The notes beneath the pieces were generated by a model, which searched no databases, had not been told where the DNA came from, and worked only from the letters and a program-made list of their open reading frames with translations. From Pseudonocardia kunmingensis (lineage in GTDB: Bacteria; Actinomycetota; Actinomycetes; Mycobacteriales; Pseudonocardiaceae): DNA of 64,000 nt. Below, piece after piece: positions 9,118-18,307 of this stretch (its first letter is position 1; each line of letters starts with the position of its first letter). The DNA lies in NCBI RefSeq assembly GCF_006716445.1, contig NZ_VFPA01000001.1:372001-436000 (forward strand), read 5' to 3'. Made by a program: the position numbers and the translations under genes.

Positions 9118-10077
9118 TCAGTCCGGGACGATGACCGCGCGGGACCGCCCCTGGTGCACCCATGCCTCGCCGACGCGGGCGAGCGGGTAGGCGGTGTAGG
9201 ACGCGTCGAAGGTCCCGTCGCCGAAACGGCTGATGATCTCGGGAAGCTCGGTGATGATCTGCGCCTTCGACACCGACCCGACGCCGCTCCCCGTGATCTG
9301 GATCCGCCGGCTGCGCAGCAGCGCCGCGGGCAGCGTCGCCTCGGCTCCGGCGAGCGAACCGATCTGCACGTAGTTGACGTCCCCGGCTTCGTCGTCCGCG
9401 CGGACCCCTCCCAGCGCGGCGAAGGCGGCCTCGGCAACAGGCCCCCAGACGAAGTCGAGCACGAGTGCGGGCGACGCCTCGGAGACGGCAGCGCCGAGGG
9501 CGGCCGACCAGGCGGCGGGGTCGGCTCGGGCGAGCGGGACCGTCACGACACCGGGGCCACGCAGCCGCTCCAGCGCCTCGGGGTCGCGCCCGGCCGCGAT
9601 GACCCGGTTCGCTCCAAGTGCCAGCGCCGATCGCACGGCGAGGCTGCCCGACATGCCGGTCGCGCCGAGCACCAGCACCGTGCCGAGCTCGCCCACCTGC
9701 TTGCGCCGGTCGGTCAGCGCCATCCAACCCGACATCGCGGGGTTCATGCCGGCGGCGACCACGAGCGGATCGACCCCGGCGGGCAGTTCCACCTCGAACG
9801 GGGTGACCAGCAGTTCGGCCATCGTGCCCCACGGCGACCGCGTGAGGCCCGTGTAGACGAGGCGCCCGTCGTTGGTCCGGGCCACGGCGTCGACCCCTGG
9901 CACCAGCGGATACGCACCGTTGCTGTCGTAGTGGCCGCCGGCGGCCAGCGCGCGGACGACGTGATGCAGACCCGCACCCACCAGGCGCAGCGGCTCGCTG
10001 CCCGACCGCTGCTCCGGGTCCGGGAAGTCCGCGCAGATGGGAGTCGCTGCCGGGTTGCTGATGACTGCAGCTCGCAT
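9118..10077 (-). CDS. Zinc-independent medium-chain dehydrogenase/quinone oxidoreductase-like protein
   Basis: A 319-residue NAD(P)H oxidoreductase of the MDR superfamily. The N-terminal GroES-like domain lacks the catalytic zinc cysteines, and the Rossmann domain carries VLVLGATGMSGSLAVRSA. It resembles quinone oxidoreductase-like enzymes; the reaction is unknown. The ATG at 10077 is chosen because the longer frame would read through the operator-like repeats. Stop-to-start gap to the monooxygenase is 33 bp, so the two are probably co-transcribed. Confidence 0.82.
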   Translation of the reverse strand: MRAAVISNPAATPICADFPDPEQRSGSEPLRLVGAGLHHVVRALAAGGHYDSNGAYPLVPGVDAVARTNDGRLVYTGLTRSPWGTMAELLVTPFEVELPAGVDPLVVAAGMNPAMSGWMALTDRRKQVGELGTVLVLGATGMSGSLAVRSALALGANRVIAAGRDPEALERLRGPGVVTVPLARADPAAWSAALGAAVSEASPALVLDFVWGPVAEAAFAALGGVRADDEAGDVNYVQIGSLAGAEATLPAALLRSRRIQITGSGVGSVSKAQIITELPEIISRFGDGTFDASYTAYPLARVGEAWVHQGRSRAVIVPD

Positions 10078-10085
10078 CACAGGCT

Positions 10086-10139
10086 CCTTAACTAAGTTCA
10101 TCTCGGTCTGGCGCCCACCGTTCCTGAACTTTGTTAAGG
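10086..10139. promoter_or_regulatory. Inverted-repeat operator between the oxidoreductase and a TetR remnant
   Basis: Left arm CCTTAACTAAGTTCA at 10086-10100 and right arm TGAACTTTGTTAAGG at 10125-10139 are complementary at 14 of 15 positions, separated by 24 nt. It lies in the divergent promoter between the oxidoreductase (-) and the TetR remnant (+). A weaker copy precedes the MFS gene. Confidence 0.7.
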
Positions 10140-10147
10140 TGTCAAGT

Positions 10148-10320
10148 GTGACGAAGACAGCACGTCGGCGCAGCACTCTCGCCACCGGACGCGGCGCCTG
10201 GAGGGGCGGGGACGCCGAGCCGGTGCCGGCCGCCGGGCGCCTGCGCTACGGCGGTGCCGGACGTTCGATCGGCATCTCGGCATCGTTCTGGACGGGCTCG
10301 CCGCCCGGCTGGGCCGCTGA
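10148..10320 (+). pseudogene. TetR-family regulator remnant with internal deletion
   Basis: A GTG start just after the operator gives a basic TetR-like N-terminus (VTKTARRRSTLA). The end of the segment, in another frame, reads RHLGIVLDGLAARLGR and stop, typical of TetR C-termini. The helix-turn-helix and most of the ligand domain are missing. Position beside a dyad operator and divergent from the controlled genes fits a former local repressor. Confidence 0.5.
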
Positions 10321-10350
10321 CGGGTCGGCACGGAGAGAGGAACAGCTCCG

Positions 10351-11037
10351 GTGACCTACACCGTGCTCGTCGCGGACGACGACCGCGCGATCCGCGAATC
10401 ACTGGGTCGTGCGCTGGAGCTCGAGGGATACCGCGTGGTCGGGGTCGACGACGGCGTGCAGGCGCTGACCCGTGCCCGTCGTGACGACTTCGACGTGCTC
10501 GTCCTGGACGTGATGATGCCCGGCCTCGACGGGCTCGGGGTCTGCCGCGTCCTGCGCGCGGACGGCAGCCGGGTACCGGTGCTGATGCTCACGGCGCGGG
10601 TCGAGACGCCGGACCGGGTGGCCGGTCTCGACGCAGGCGCCGACGACTACCTGCCCAAGCCCTTCGAGCTGGACGAGCTCCTGGCCCGGCTGCGGGCCCT
10701 CCTGCGCCGGGCCGCCCCGGCAGAGTCGGACCGCGAGCCGACGCTGTCGGTCGGGGACCTGCGGCTCGATCCGGCGGCGCGGCGCGTGTGGTGGGCAGCC
10801 ACCGAGCTGATCCTGACCAAGACCGAGTTCGACCTGCTCGAACTGCTCATGCGCAACGCGGGGGTCGTGCTCGACCACACCCTGGTCTACGAGCGGATCT
10901 GGGGCTACGACTTCGGCGCGGACTCGAAGAACCTGGCCGTCTACATCGGGTACGTGCGACGCAAGCTGACCGCTGCGGGCGCCCCGCCCGTGATCCACAC
11001 GATTCGCGGGGTCGGCTACACGGTGCGCGAGCCGTGA
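10351..11037 (+). CDS. OmpR/MprA-type response regulator
   Basis: A 228-residue two-component DNA-binding regulator. The receiver domain has acidic residues D9-D11, phospho-acceptor D53 in VLVLDVMMPG and the conserved Lys in LPKPFE. The winged-helix effector domain ends in the usual RGVGYTVRE. The start is a GTG at 10351 after a GAGAGAGGA ribosome site. The stop overlaps the kinase GTG by 3 bases. It resembles MprA of mycobacteria. A tail fragment of a close relative sits inverted at 6265-6350. Confidence 0.93.
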   Translation: MTYTVLVADDDRAIRESLGRALELEGYRVVGVDDGVQALTRARRDDFDVLVLDVMMPGLDGLGVCRVLRADGSRVPVLMLTARVETPDRVAGLDAGADDYLPKPFELDELLARLRALLRRAAPAESDREPTLSVGDLRLDPAARRVWWAATELILTKTEFDLLELLMRNAGVVLDHTLVYERIWGYDFGADSKNLAVYIGYVRRKLTAAGAPPVIHTIRGVGYTVREP

Positions 11038-12467
11038 ACCTCGGGACCCGTCTCGCGCTGGCCTTCGCCGCAGTCGCCGCCGTGGTCGCCGCCGCGGTCG
11101 GGGTACTCGCGTTCTACTCCGCGGTCGAGCGCGTCAACCGCGAGGTGGACCGCACCCTGCAGACCGCCGCGGGCGCGGTCGTCCACGGGTACGAAGAAGT
11201 CCTGCAGACCCCGATCGCCGACCACGCCGGTGGCCCGTCGCACGCGGGCGGTGACCGACCCCGGCGGCTGATCGCGCAGCGCATCGCACCCGATGGCACC
11301 GTCACGCCTCTCGGTGGCCGGCCGGTGACCCTCCCCGTCCGGGACGCGGACCGCGCTCTGGCCTCCGCCACCGAGCGGGGCGCGACCAGCACCACCGAGG
11401 TGGCCATCGGCGACGACACCCGCGGCGTCGCCTACCGCGTGCTGACCACCGCGCTCGGCGAGGGGCGCGGAGCGGTGCAGGTCGGGATCGACATCGACCT
11501 GTCCCGCCTGGTGCTGAGCGGGCTCGCGAAGGAGATCACCCTCCTCGCCCTGCTGGTGACGGTCGTCGCGGCGGCGCTCGGCTGGCTCCTGGCGCGCCGG
11601 ATCGCCCGGCGGCTGGTCCGGCTGGCCGCGATCGCCGAGGACGTCAGCGCCGCCGGACCGGGGGCGGGCGAGGTCCCGGTGGACGGACACGACGAGGTGG
11701 CTCGCCTGTCGTCGTCGTTCAACACGATGCTGCGACGGCTCGCGGAGTCCCGGGAGGCGCAGGAGCGGCTGATCCAGGACGCCGCCCACGAGCTCCGCAC
11801 CCCACTGACGAGCCTGCGCACCAACGCCAGCCTCCTGCGCCACCTCGACCGGCTCGATCCGAGGTCGCGCGGGCGGCTGCTCGCCGACGTCGAAGGCGAG
11901 ACCAGGGAGCTGTCCCACCTGGTCGAAGAGCTGATCACCCTGGCGTTGGCCCGTCGCACCGACGAGGAGGAGGACGAGGTCGATCTGGCCGCGGTCGTCC
12001 GAGCCGCCGCCGACCGGACCCGGCGGCGGAGCGGACGGGTGATCGGCATCGCGGCCGAGGGCACTCGGGTACGCGGGCGGCGCCAGGCGCTCGAACGGGC
12101 GGTCGGGAACCTGCTGGAGAACGCGGCCAAGTTCGACACCGGCGGTACCGGGCCGATCGACATCCGGGAGTGCCGGGGCACGATCACGGTCTCCGACCGC
12201 GGCCCCGGGCTCGCCGCAGGCGACGTCGACCGGATCTTCGACCGGTTCTACCGGGCGGACGCCGCGCGATCGCTGCCCGGCTCGGGACTCGGCCTGGCCA
12301 TCGTCGCCGACACCGCCGAGGCGCACGACGGCACGGCGTTCGCCCGCAACCGTCCGGGGGGTGGCGCCACGATCGGGATCACGATCGGCGCGGGCCGTCT
12401 CTTACCGGATTCCGACTCGCCTCATGATCCCGATTCACTCGTGCCCGAGACAGTGGTGGGGAGCTGA
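11034..12467 (+). CDS. Sensor histidine kinase, MprB-like
   Basis: A 477-residue membrane kinase paired with the preceding response regulator. TM1 is near residues 8-28, an extracytoplasmic loop of about 130 residues follows, then TM2 and a HAMP linker, the H-box DAAHELRTPLT with H252, and the N, G1 and G2 boxes (NLLENAAKF, SDRGPGL, SGLGLAIV). The GTG start overlaps the regulator stop (GTGA), indicating translational coupling. The signal is unknown; envelope stress would fit the MprB group. Confidence 0.92.
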   Translation: MNLGTRLALAFAAVAAVVAAAVGVLAFYSAVERVNREVDRTLQTAAGAVVHGYEEVLQTPIADHAGGPSHAGGDRPRRLIAQRIAPDGTVTPLGGRPVTLPVRDADRALASATERGATSTTEVAIGDDTRGVAYRVLTTALGEGRGAVQVGIDIDLSRLVLSGLAKEITLLALLVTVVAAALGWLLARRIARRLVRLAAIAEDVSAAGPGAGEVPVDGHDEVARLSSSFNTMLRRLAESREAQERLIQDAAHELRTPLTSLRTNASLLRHLDRLDPRSRGRLLADVEGETRELSHLVEELITLALARRTDEEEDEVDLAAVVRAAADRTRRRSGRVIGIAAEGTRVRGRRQALERAVGNLLENAAKFDTGGTGPIDIRECRGTITVSDRGPGLAAGDVDRIFDRFYRADAARSLPGSGLGLAIVADTAEAHDGTAFARNRPGGGATIGITIGAGRLLPDSDSPHDPDSLVPETVVGS

Positions 12468-12485
12468 TCCCCGCACCGTCCAGGA

Positions 12486-15074
12486 GTGCCCGTGCCCGCC
12501 CCCGCTCCTCCTCTCGAGGACTCCCCCACCCGGCCGACCACGACGAACGCCCCCTCGGCCGGGTTGACCGCCGCCCAGGTGGCGCGGCTGCGTCGCGCAG
12601 GGGCCACCAACGCCCCGGTGACGGGCACGTCGCGCAGCTACGCGGCGATCGTGCGGACGCACGTGCTGTCCTCCTACACGACGATCCTGTTCTCGATCGG
12701 CGTCCTGCTGCTCGTGCTGGGCCGCGCGGACGACGCGTTCACCAGCGTCGGGATCGGCCTGGTCAACGCCCTGATCGGGCTGGCGCAGGAGTGCCGCGCC
12801 AAGCGCAAGCTGGACCGGCTCGCGCTGCTGGACGGTGCGGCCGTCCGGGTCGTCCGCGACGGGACCGAGGTCGCCGTCCCCGCGGCCGCGGTGGTCCGCG
12901 GTGACCTGGTGCGCGTGCGCGCAGGCGGGCAGATCGTCGTCGACGGGCCGGTCGTCGCGGGGCACGTCGAGGCCGACGAGTCGCTGCTGACCGGCGAGTC
13001 GGACCCGGTCGCCCGCGGCGTCGGCGAGACCCTGCTGTCGGGCAGCCACTGCGTCGCGGGGAACGGGTGGCAGCGCGCCGAGCTCGTCGGGGCCCGCAGC
13101 CACGCCGGCCGCCTCACCGTCGAGGCCCGCACGCTCACCACCGACCGCACACCGCTGCAGCGCCGGATCGACGGCGTCGTCCGCCTGACCATGGTCCTCG
13201 CGCTCGCCCTCAGCGCGGTGGTGCTGGCCCAGGCCGTCCTCGGGGGCGAGTCGTTCCTGGGCATCGTGCAGATCACCGCGGTGCTCGTCGGCCTGGTGCC
13301 CTACGGCCTGTTCTTCCTGGTGGCCGTCTCCTACGTCCGCGGCGCGGCCCGCATCGCACCGCGCGGCGCCCTGGTGCAGCAGGTGAACGCGGTCGAGTCG
13401 GTCAGCCACGTCGACGTCGTCTGCACCGACAAGACCGGCACGCTGACGACCGGCAGGCTGACGGTGGCGGAGATCCGGCCGCTCGGCGGCACCGGGTCGG
13501 ATCATGACAGCTCCGACGAGGTCCGGAACGCACTCGGCCGGTACGCGGCCTCGGTGACGCAGGCGAACCTGACCAGCACCGCGCTGGCCGTCGCGCTCCC
13601 CGGCGAGGCGTGGCCGCTGCGCGACGAGATCGCCTTCACCTCCGCGCTGCGCTGGTCCGGGCAGGTCACCCGGGACGGAGTGGGCTGGGTCCTCGGCGCG
13701 CCGGAGGTGCTCGCTCCGCACCTGGTACCGGTGCTCGACGACGGGATCGTCGCCGACCGCGCGCACCGCGGGCTGCGGGTCCTGCTGCTGGCCCGCGCCA
13801 CCCGCCACGGTGCACCGCTGCGCGGCAGCGACGGCCGGCCCGCACTCCCCGCGTTGGACCCGGTGGCACTGGTCGTGCTCGCCGACGAGCTACGCGGCGA
13901 GGTCGTGGACAGCGTCCGCCGCTTCCGCGAGAAGGGCGTCGCGGTCACGGTGCTCTCCGGTGACGACCCGCGCACGGTCGCGGCGCTGGCGGCCCGGGCC
14001 GGGATCGGGACCGGGACCCCGATCGCGGGACCGGTCCTCGACACCCTCGACGACGACGCGCTCGACGAGCTGGTGGAACGCACCACCGTGTACGGGCGGG
14101 TCACCCCGGAGCAGAAGGAGCGGGTCGTCGACGCGCTGCGCCGTCGCGGGCACCACGTCGCGATGCTGGGCGACGGCGTCAACGACGCCCGCGCGCTGAA
14201 GCGCGCGCACGTCGGCGTCGCGATGCGCTCGGGCAGCCCTGTCACCCGCGACGTCGCCGACATCGTGCTGCTCGACGACTCGTTCGCCGCGCTGCTGCCC
14301 GCGCGCACCGAGGGCCGTCGGATCATCGACGGGCTGTCGACCTCGATGTACGTGTTCCTGAACCGGGTCGCCGTGCAGGCGCTGGTCATCCTGATCACGG
14401 CGGCGCTGGGGTTCGCGTTCCCCTACACCCCGACCCAGGTCGGCCTGACCGTGCTGACGGTGGGGCTCCCGTCGTTGTTCCTGACGTTCTGGGCACGCCC
14501 GAGCGCTCCCGACCCGCACCTCCTGCGCAACCTCGGTCGCTTCGTCGCCCCGGCCGCGGTCGTCACCGCGACGATCGGCACGCTGGTCTACGCGCTGCTC
14601 CACGTCTGGCTCCCGGCCCGGATCCGCGCGGGCGCCCTGTCGGCGCAGGAGCTCGCCGGGCTCGAGGCCGTCACGGGCACGGCCTACGGCGAACCCGGGT
14701 TCGTCGAGGCCGCGGTGACCGTCGGTGCGCAGACCGGCCTGTCGGCCTTCGTCACGCTCTCGTCGTTCGTCGTACTGCTCTTCCTGAAGCCGCCGCACCG
14801 GTTCTTCGCGGCGTGGACCGCGCCGGTCCCCGACCGCCGTCCCGCCTGGCTCGCCGCCCTGCTCACGGTGACGTTCCTGGTCGTGGCGTCGGTGCCCGCG
14901 CTCGCGTCCCTCTTCGGTCTCGCGGTCGTGCCCGAGGTGTTCGCGATCGCCGTACCCGCAGTACTCGGCTGGTACCTGGCGCTCGCGGCCACCTTCCGCG
15001 GCCGCGTCGTCGACCGGCTGGTCGCGCTCGCGCCGCGGCAGGCGCGACGTGACGCCGCGCCGACCGCGTGGTGA
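12486..15074 (+). CDS. P-type cation-transporting ATPase (CtpE-like)
   Basis: An 862-residue P-type ATPase moving cations across the membrane. The actuator motif TGES starts at residue 169, the phosphorylation motif DKTGTLT at 315 and the hinge GDGVND at 562. No N-terminal metal-binding CxxC domain is seen, and the membrane motif before the phosphorylation site is VPYGL, not CPC, which argues against a copper or cadmium pump and for a CtpE/calcium-type pump. It starts 18 bp after the kinase, so the three genes probably form an operon. GTG at 12486; another GTG at 12492 is possible. Confidence 0.88.
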   Translation: MPVPAPAPPLEDSPTRPTTTNAPSAGLTAAQVARLRRAGATNAPVTGTSRSYAAIVRTHVLSSYTTILFSIGVLLLVLGRADDAFTSVGIGLVNALIGLAQECRAKRKLDRLALLDGAAVRVVRDGTEVAVPAAAVVRGDLVRVRAGGQIVVDGPVVAGHVEADESLLTGESDPVARGVGETLLSGSHCVAGNGWQRAELVGARSHAGRLTVEARTLTTDRTPLQRRIDGVVRLTMVLALALSAVVLAQAVLGGESFLGIVQITAVLVGLVPYGLFFLVAVSYVRGAARIAPRGALVQQVNAVESVSHVDVVCTDKTGTLTTGRLTVAEIRPLGGTGSDHDSSDEVRNALGRYAASVTQANLTSTALAVALPGEAWPLRDEIAFTSALRWSGQVTRDGVGWVLGAPEVLAPHLVPVLDDGIVADRAHRGLRVLLLARATRHGAPLRGSDGRPALPALDPVALVVLADELRGEVVDSVRRFREKGVAVTVLSGDDPRTVAALAARAGIGTGTPIAGPVLDTLDDDALDELVERTTVYGRVTPEQKERVVDALRRRGHHVAMLGDGVNDARALKRAHVGVAMRSGSPVTRDVADIVLLDDSFAALLPARTEGRRIIDGLSTSMYVFLNRVAVQALVILITAALGFAFPYTPTQVGLTVLTVGLPSLFLTFWARPSAPDPHLLRNLGRFVAPAAVVTATIGTLVYALLHVWLPARIRAGALSAQELAGLEAVTGTAYGEPGFVEAAVTVGAQTGLSAFVTLSSFVVLLFLKPPHRFFAAWTAPVPDRRPAWLAALLTVTFLVVASVPALASLFGLAVVPEVFAIAVPAVLGWYLALAATFRGRVVDRLVALAPRQARRDAAPTAW

Positions 15075-15200
15075 CGGGTGGGTCCAGATCTTGTGGGGCT
15101 CGGGCGGTGTCCCGTCGAACTTGGCATCGATCCGAACGCAGGCCGAGCTGGGACACGAGGTGACATCCCGCGTTCACCCCACGCCCCTACCGTCGCCGTC

Positions 15201-16016
15201 GTGACGACTCCCCACCCAACCGGCTACAACCCGGACTTCCTCGGCATCCCCGCACCGATGCCCACCGCGCCCGGTGTGACGACCGTGCCCCTCGCCTACA
15301 CCCACTTCTCCACGCTGCACCGCCCGGACCGCCGACTCGCCGCCGCCACCGCCGTCGCGATCGACGGCGCGACCCTACGTGATGTTGAACGTTCCGACGA
15401 CTGGCGAACCGACGACCGACTCCCACACGAGCAGCAGGCCGGCGAGGACATCTACGTCGACAACGACCTCGACCGCGGCCACCTGGTCCGGCGCCGGGAC
15501 CCCGTGTGGGGCGAACAGGCCGAGGCCGAGCGGGCCGAGTCAGAGACATTCTTCTACACCAATGCCGCGCCCCAGGCGTCATCGTTCAACCAGGACCGCC
15601 AGCTCTGGCTCGGCCTCGAGGACTACCTACTCGACAACGCCGCAGACCACGACCGCAAGCTCGTCGTGTTCACCGGCCCGGTCCTCACCGACGACGACCC
15701 GCAGTACCGCGGCCTCCAGATCCCCCTACAGTTCTGGAAGATCGGCGGCTTCAGCACCGACGGCGCACTCGGCACCACCGGCTATCTGCTCGATCAAACC
15801 CCCCAGCTCGGTGACCTGCAGCAGGAGGGCGAGCCACCGCCGCTCGGGGAGTTCCGAACCTTCCAGGTCCCCCTCGCCCGGATCGCCGAACTCACCGGTC
15901 TCGACCTCGGCCCACTGGCAGCGGCCGACCGCATGCCCGTCCCCGAGCCCGCAGAGGCCGCGCTCTCCGACCCTGCCATCCGCCTCACGGCCTACACCGA
16001 CATCCGCGGTCTGTAG
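15201..16016 (+). CDS. DNA/RNA non-specific endonuclease (Serratia nuclease/NUC1 family)
   Basis: A 271-residue beta-beta-alpha-metal nuclease. The catalytic DRGHL is at residues 91-95 (H94 general base), and TNAAPQASSFNQ at about 118-129 supplies the Mg2+-binding Asn. The N-terminal YTHFSTLHRPDRRLAAATA stretch is also typical. No signal peptide or fused export domain is visible, and no immunity-like gene adjoins. The GTG at 15201 is chosen because earlier starts add a sequence unlike the family. Confidence 0.87.
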   Translation: MTTPHPTGYNPDFLGIPAPMPTAPGVTTVPLAYTHFSTLHRPDRRLAAATAVAIDGATLRDVERSDDWRTDDRLPHEQQAGEDIYVDNDLDRGHLVRRRDPVWGEQAEAERAESETFFYTNAAPQASSFNQDRQLWLGLEDYLLDNAADHDRKLVVFTGPVLTDDDPQYRGLQIPLQFWKIGGFSTDGALGTTGYLLDQTPQLGDLQQEGEPPPLGEFRTFQVPLARIAELTGLDLGPLAAADRMPVPEPAEAALSDPAIRLTAYTDIRGL

Positions 16017-16088
16017 CGCTGCACATGCCGTTCAGAGCGTGACTGGCCACGGGTAGCGATCCAGATCATCCTCGGAGACGCCAAATAG

Positions 16089-16211
16089 ATTGGCGTCGTC
16101 TACGTTCAGAAGCTCACCGTCAGCGGCAGCCCCGACATCCCGTCACGTCTCGGCAGCCGAATGCCCGCCCACTGCACCGGTCTCGGCAAGGCTCTGCTCG
16201 CCTTCAGCCCG
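16089..16211 (+). pseudogene. IclR-family regulator fragment (effector domain, plus strand)
   Basis: Plus-strand codons read IGVVYVQKL, PSRLGSRMPAHCTGLGKA and LLAFSP, the early part of the IclR effector-binding domain. There is no start, no helix-turn-helix and no continuation. The next part of the same domain follows on the opposite strand. Confidence 0.7.
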
Positions 16212-16231
16212 CCGGGCGGCCCCCCGACGCC

Positions 16232-16405
16232 GCCGCCGGACCAGCCGGTGATGGACAGGGCGGCGACGGCGTGACCATCGGTGCCGAGCAGAGGTGCGGC
16301 GACGCAGGCGATTCCGGCTGCCGCTCTCTCGTGCTCCTCGGCGATGGCGCGTCGACGGACCGTCTCGCGCTCGGAGCGCAGGAGGCCAGGAGCGATCACG
16401 GTGCG
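16232..16405 (-). pseudogene. IclR-family regulator fragment (effector domain, inverted)
   Basis: Minus-strand codons read LRSERETVRRRAIAEEHE and then GIACVAAPLLGTDG and AALSITG, the C-terminal half of an IclR effector domain, directly adjoining but opposed to the fragment at 16089-16211. The two together make most of one domain, which implies an inversion inside a former IclR gene. Confidence 0.68.
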
Positions 16406-16607
16406 GGGGCAGGCCGGTCCCACCGCCTGAGCACCCAGCGGCTCACCCACGCCGTGCGCATCGCCGCACTCGGGATCTCACGTGCTCTCGGCCGCCCGGG
16501 CACAACCTGTGACGCGCAAGGATGTCGGGAAGCCCCGCGCGGGCGCCGGGCGATCTCCTCGCCGGTCACCGCGTCGAACGGCGGGCACCCCTCGTCGGGT
16601 GCGGTGC

Positions 16608-16893
16608 GCCAACCTGGCCCGAGCGGGATGGTCGACGAGCGACCTGGACGCGGCGCAGCTGAACGAGGGCGTTCACAGACCAGGCGCTGGCCTGCGTGCG
16701 CCCCCTCGGCCTCGACGCGGAGACCGTGAACGCGGACGACGGCGCCATCACCCTGTGCCATCTGCTGGGCTGCTCCAGGGCTCGGATCACGCTTCACGCC
16801 GGCCCACCGCCTGCGCCGCGACGGCGGCCATCGCGGGTCCACTGCGACGCGCACGTCGGCCAGGTTTGCCGCCCTGCTCCTCGAGACCGTCTG
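16608..16893 (+). pseudogene. Thiolase (acetyl-CoA acyltransferase, PcaF/FadA-like) C-terminal remnant
   Basis: Plus-strand reading with frameshifts gives [19 protein letters not shown], then [17 protein letters not shown] and [16 protein letters not shown], then [11 protein letters not shown] and LLLETV with a stop. These match the conserved thiolase series (DAVELNEAF, VNxxGGAIAxGHPLGCSGAR). The catalytic His-containing GHPLG has decayed to CHLLG. With the IclR fragments it could be debris of an aromatic-degradation (beta-ketoadipate) locus; that link is inferred. Confidence 0.65.
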
Positions 16894-17295
16894 ACCGTCC
16901 CCACCACGAGAGGGAACCGATGATCCCCCCATCTGCGCAGGGGCCGACAGCACCTGGCCTGCTGGTCACCGCCGACGCGAGCGTGACGGGCGCGGACTCC
17001 GCTATCAGGCGTCGCTTCATCACCGCCAAGCCGGAAGCGGCGGCACGCGTCCCGCTCCCGCGCGCCGGCGAATACGAGGGGCGCGCCCGCTGGGAGCGGC
17101 ACCCGGCGGGCTCCGGCGCGGGGCCTCGAGCAATGCCTATAGGCCATGATCACCGAGGCAGCAACGGGGCTGCACACCGGAGGGCGGTCGAGACCTCGGG
17201 TGATCCACCGCTTCACAGTCCAGGACACTTCCGCGCACAGCGCTCGCCGCGGACCCGGGTTTCCCCCTGCTCAGCACAACGTTCCCTCAACGAGA
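16894..17295. other. Decayed intergenic stretch, no supported gene
   Basis: About 400 bp between the thiolase remnant and the sigma-tail repeat. A short ATG frame at 16921 follows a GAGAGGGAA ribosome-site-like sequence but resembles nothing recognisable. Composition is like the flanking debris. No repeat, RNA gene or complete coding region was recognised. Confidence 0.5.
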
Positions 17296-17377
17296 GTGCG
17301 CGACCACCTGGACTGACAAGGACCTGAAAGAGGCCCTCTGAGCTGGGAAAACGCGGCTCGGAGGGCCTCTTTTCGCG
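17296..17377 (+). repeat. Direct repeat copy 2: sigma-factor tail plus terminator
   Basis: GTGCGCGACCACCTGGACTGA at 17296-17316 reads VRDHLD and stop, the C-terminus of a primary-type sigma factor. It is followed at the same spacing by a hairpin like that after sigA. No other sigma coding sequence was found upstream of it. Confidence 0.7.
17330..17373 (+). terminator. Rho-independent terminator, relative of the sigA terminator
   Basis: A 14-bp stem (GAGGCCCTCTGAGC at 17330-17343 pairing with 17356-17369, one G-T pair), 12-nt loop, then TTTT. The sequence is clearly related to the sigA hairpin at 6036 and better formed. No intact gene now ends directly before it. Confidence 0.85.
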
Positions 17378-17519
17378 TCGCACGGCGCTCGCCGGTGAGC
17401 GGTGCGTCCTGGGCTGCGCTTCGGCGGCTCCGCGATCCACGGATCGAGAGGTCGTGGATGCCGGTTCGGCATCCCGCGAGTCTTGGTGGCGCAGGCCCAC
17501 GTCAGCGAAGGAGAACTAC

Positions 17520-18224
17520 ATGACGGACGAAGCGACCACGACCACCTCCCGGGAGGCCCCCGTCGAGGAGGAGCAGGCCACCGTCGCCACGGCCGTCCGC
17601 CAGGCCCTGGAGCGCTCCGGCGGCTGGGTCGGGATCGCCGTGGCCGCCGCTCCCACCGTGGCGTTCGTCGTCGCCAACGCCTTCGGCGGGCTGATGTGGG
17701 CGTTCATCGCCCTCGCGGTGTCCGCTCCGGTGGCGTTCGGGGTGCGCCTCGCGCGGCGGGAATCGCTGCGGGCGGCCCTGGTCGGCCTCCTCATCGCCGC
17801 CGGGTGCGCGCTGGTCGCCGCCCTCACCGGGGAGGCCCGGGGCTTCTTCCTCGTCCCCACCCTGCTCCCCGCCGGGTGGACGCTGGTCTTCCTCGGCTCG
17901 GTGCTCATCGGCCGGCCGCTGACCGGAGTCGCGCTCAACCGCCTGGCCCGCGGGCCCCGCCACTGGCGTCAGCACCCCCCGCTGCGGCGCGTCTACACCA
18001 CCACCACGTTGGTCGCGGCCGGCATCTGCTTCACCAACTTCGTCCTCGGCGGGGTGCTCTACCTCACCGACCAGTTGGCGGCCATGGCCGCCATGGACGT
18101 CGCCGTCGTGCCGGTGCCCTTCGTACTGGCCGCCTTCACCGTCGCCGCGGCCCGCCGCACCATCGGCCGGTCCGCCGCCACCACCCCGGCCACGGGTGAG
18201 CGGCCACGCCACCAACTCCGGTGA
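17520..18224 (+). CDS. DUF3159 family integral membrane protein
   Basis: A 234-residue membrane protein of unknown function. About six hydrophobic segments start near residue 35 ([17 protein letters not shown]), with an internal [19 protein letters not shown] loop. Length and layout match DUF3159. The ATG at 17520 follows a strong GAAGGAG site. Next gene starts 83 bp downstream on the same strand. Confidence 0.82.
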   Translation: MTDEATTTTSREAPVEEEQATVATAVRQALERSGGWVGIAVAAAPTVAFVVANAFGGLMWAFIALAVSAPVAFGVRLARRESLRAALVGLLIAAGCALVAALTGEARGFFLVPTLLPAGWTLVFLGSVLIGRPLTGVALNRLARGPRHWRQHPPLRRVYTTTTLVAAGICFTNFVLGGVLYLTDQLAAMAAMDVAVVPVPFVLAAFTVAAARRTIGRSAATTPATGERPRHQLR

Positions 18225-18307
18225 CGAGCGCGCAGCCGCCCCGCAGGGCGGCCGCGCACCACCCGACACCACCGACACACCACCGACGACACACCAGGAG
18301 CACCGCC

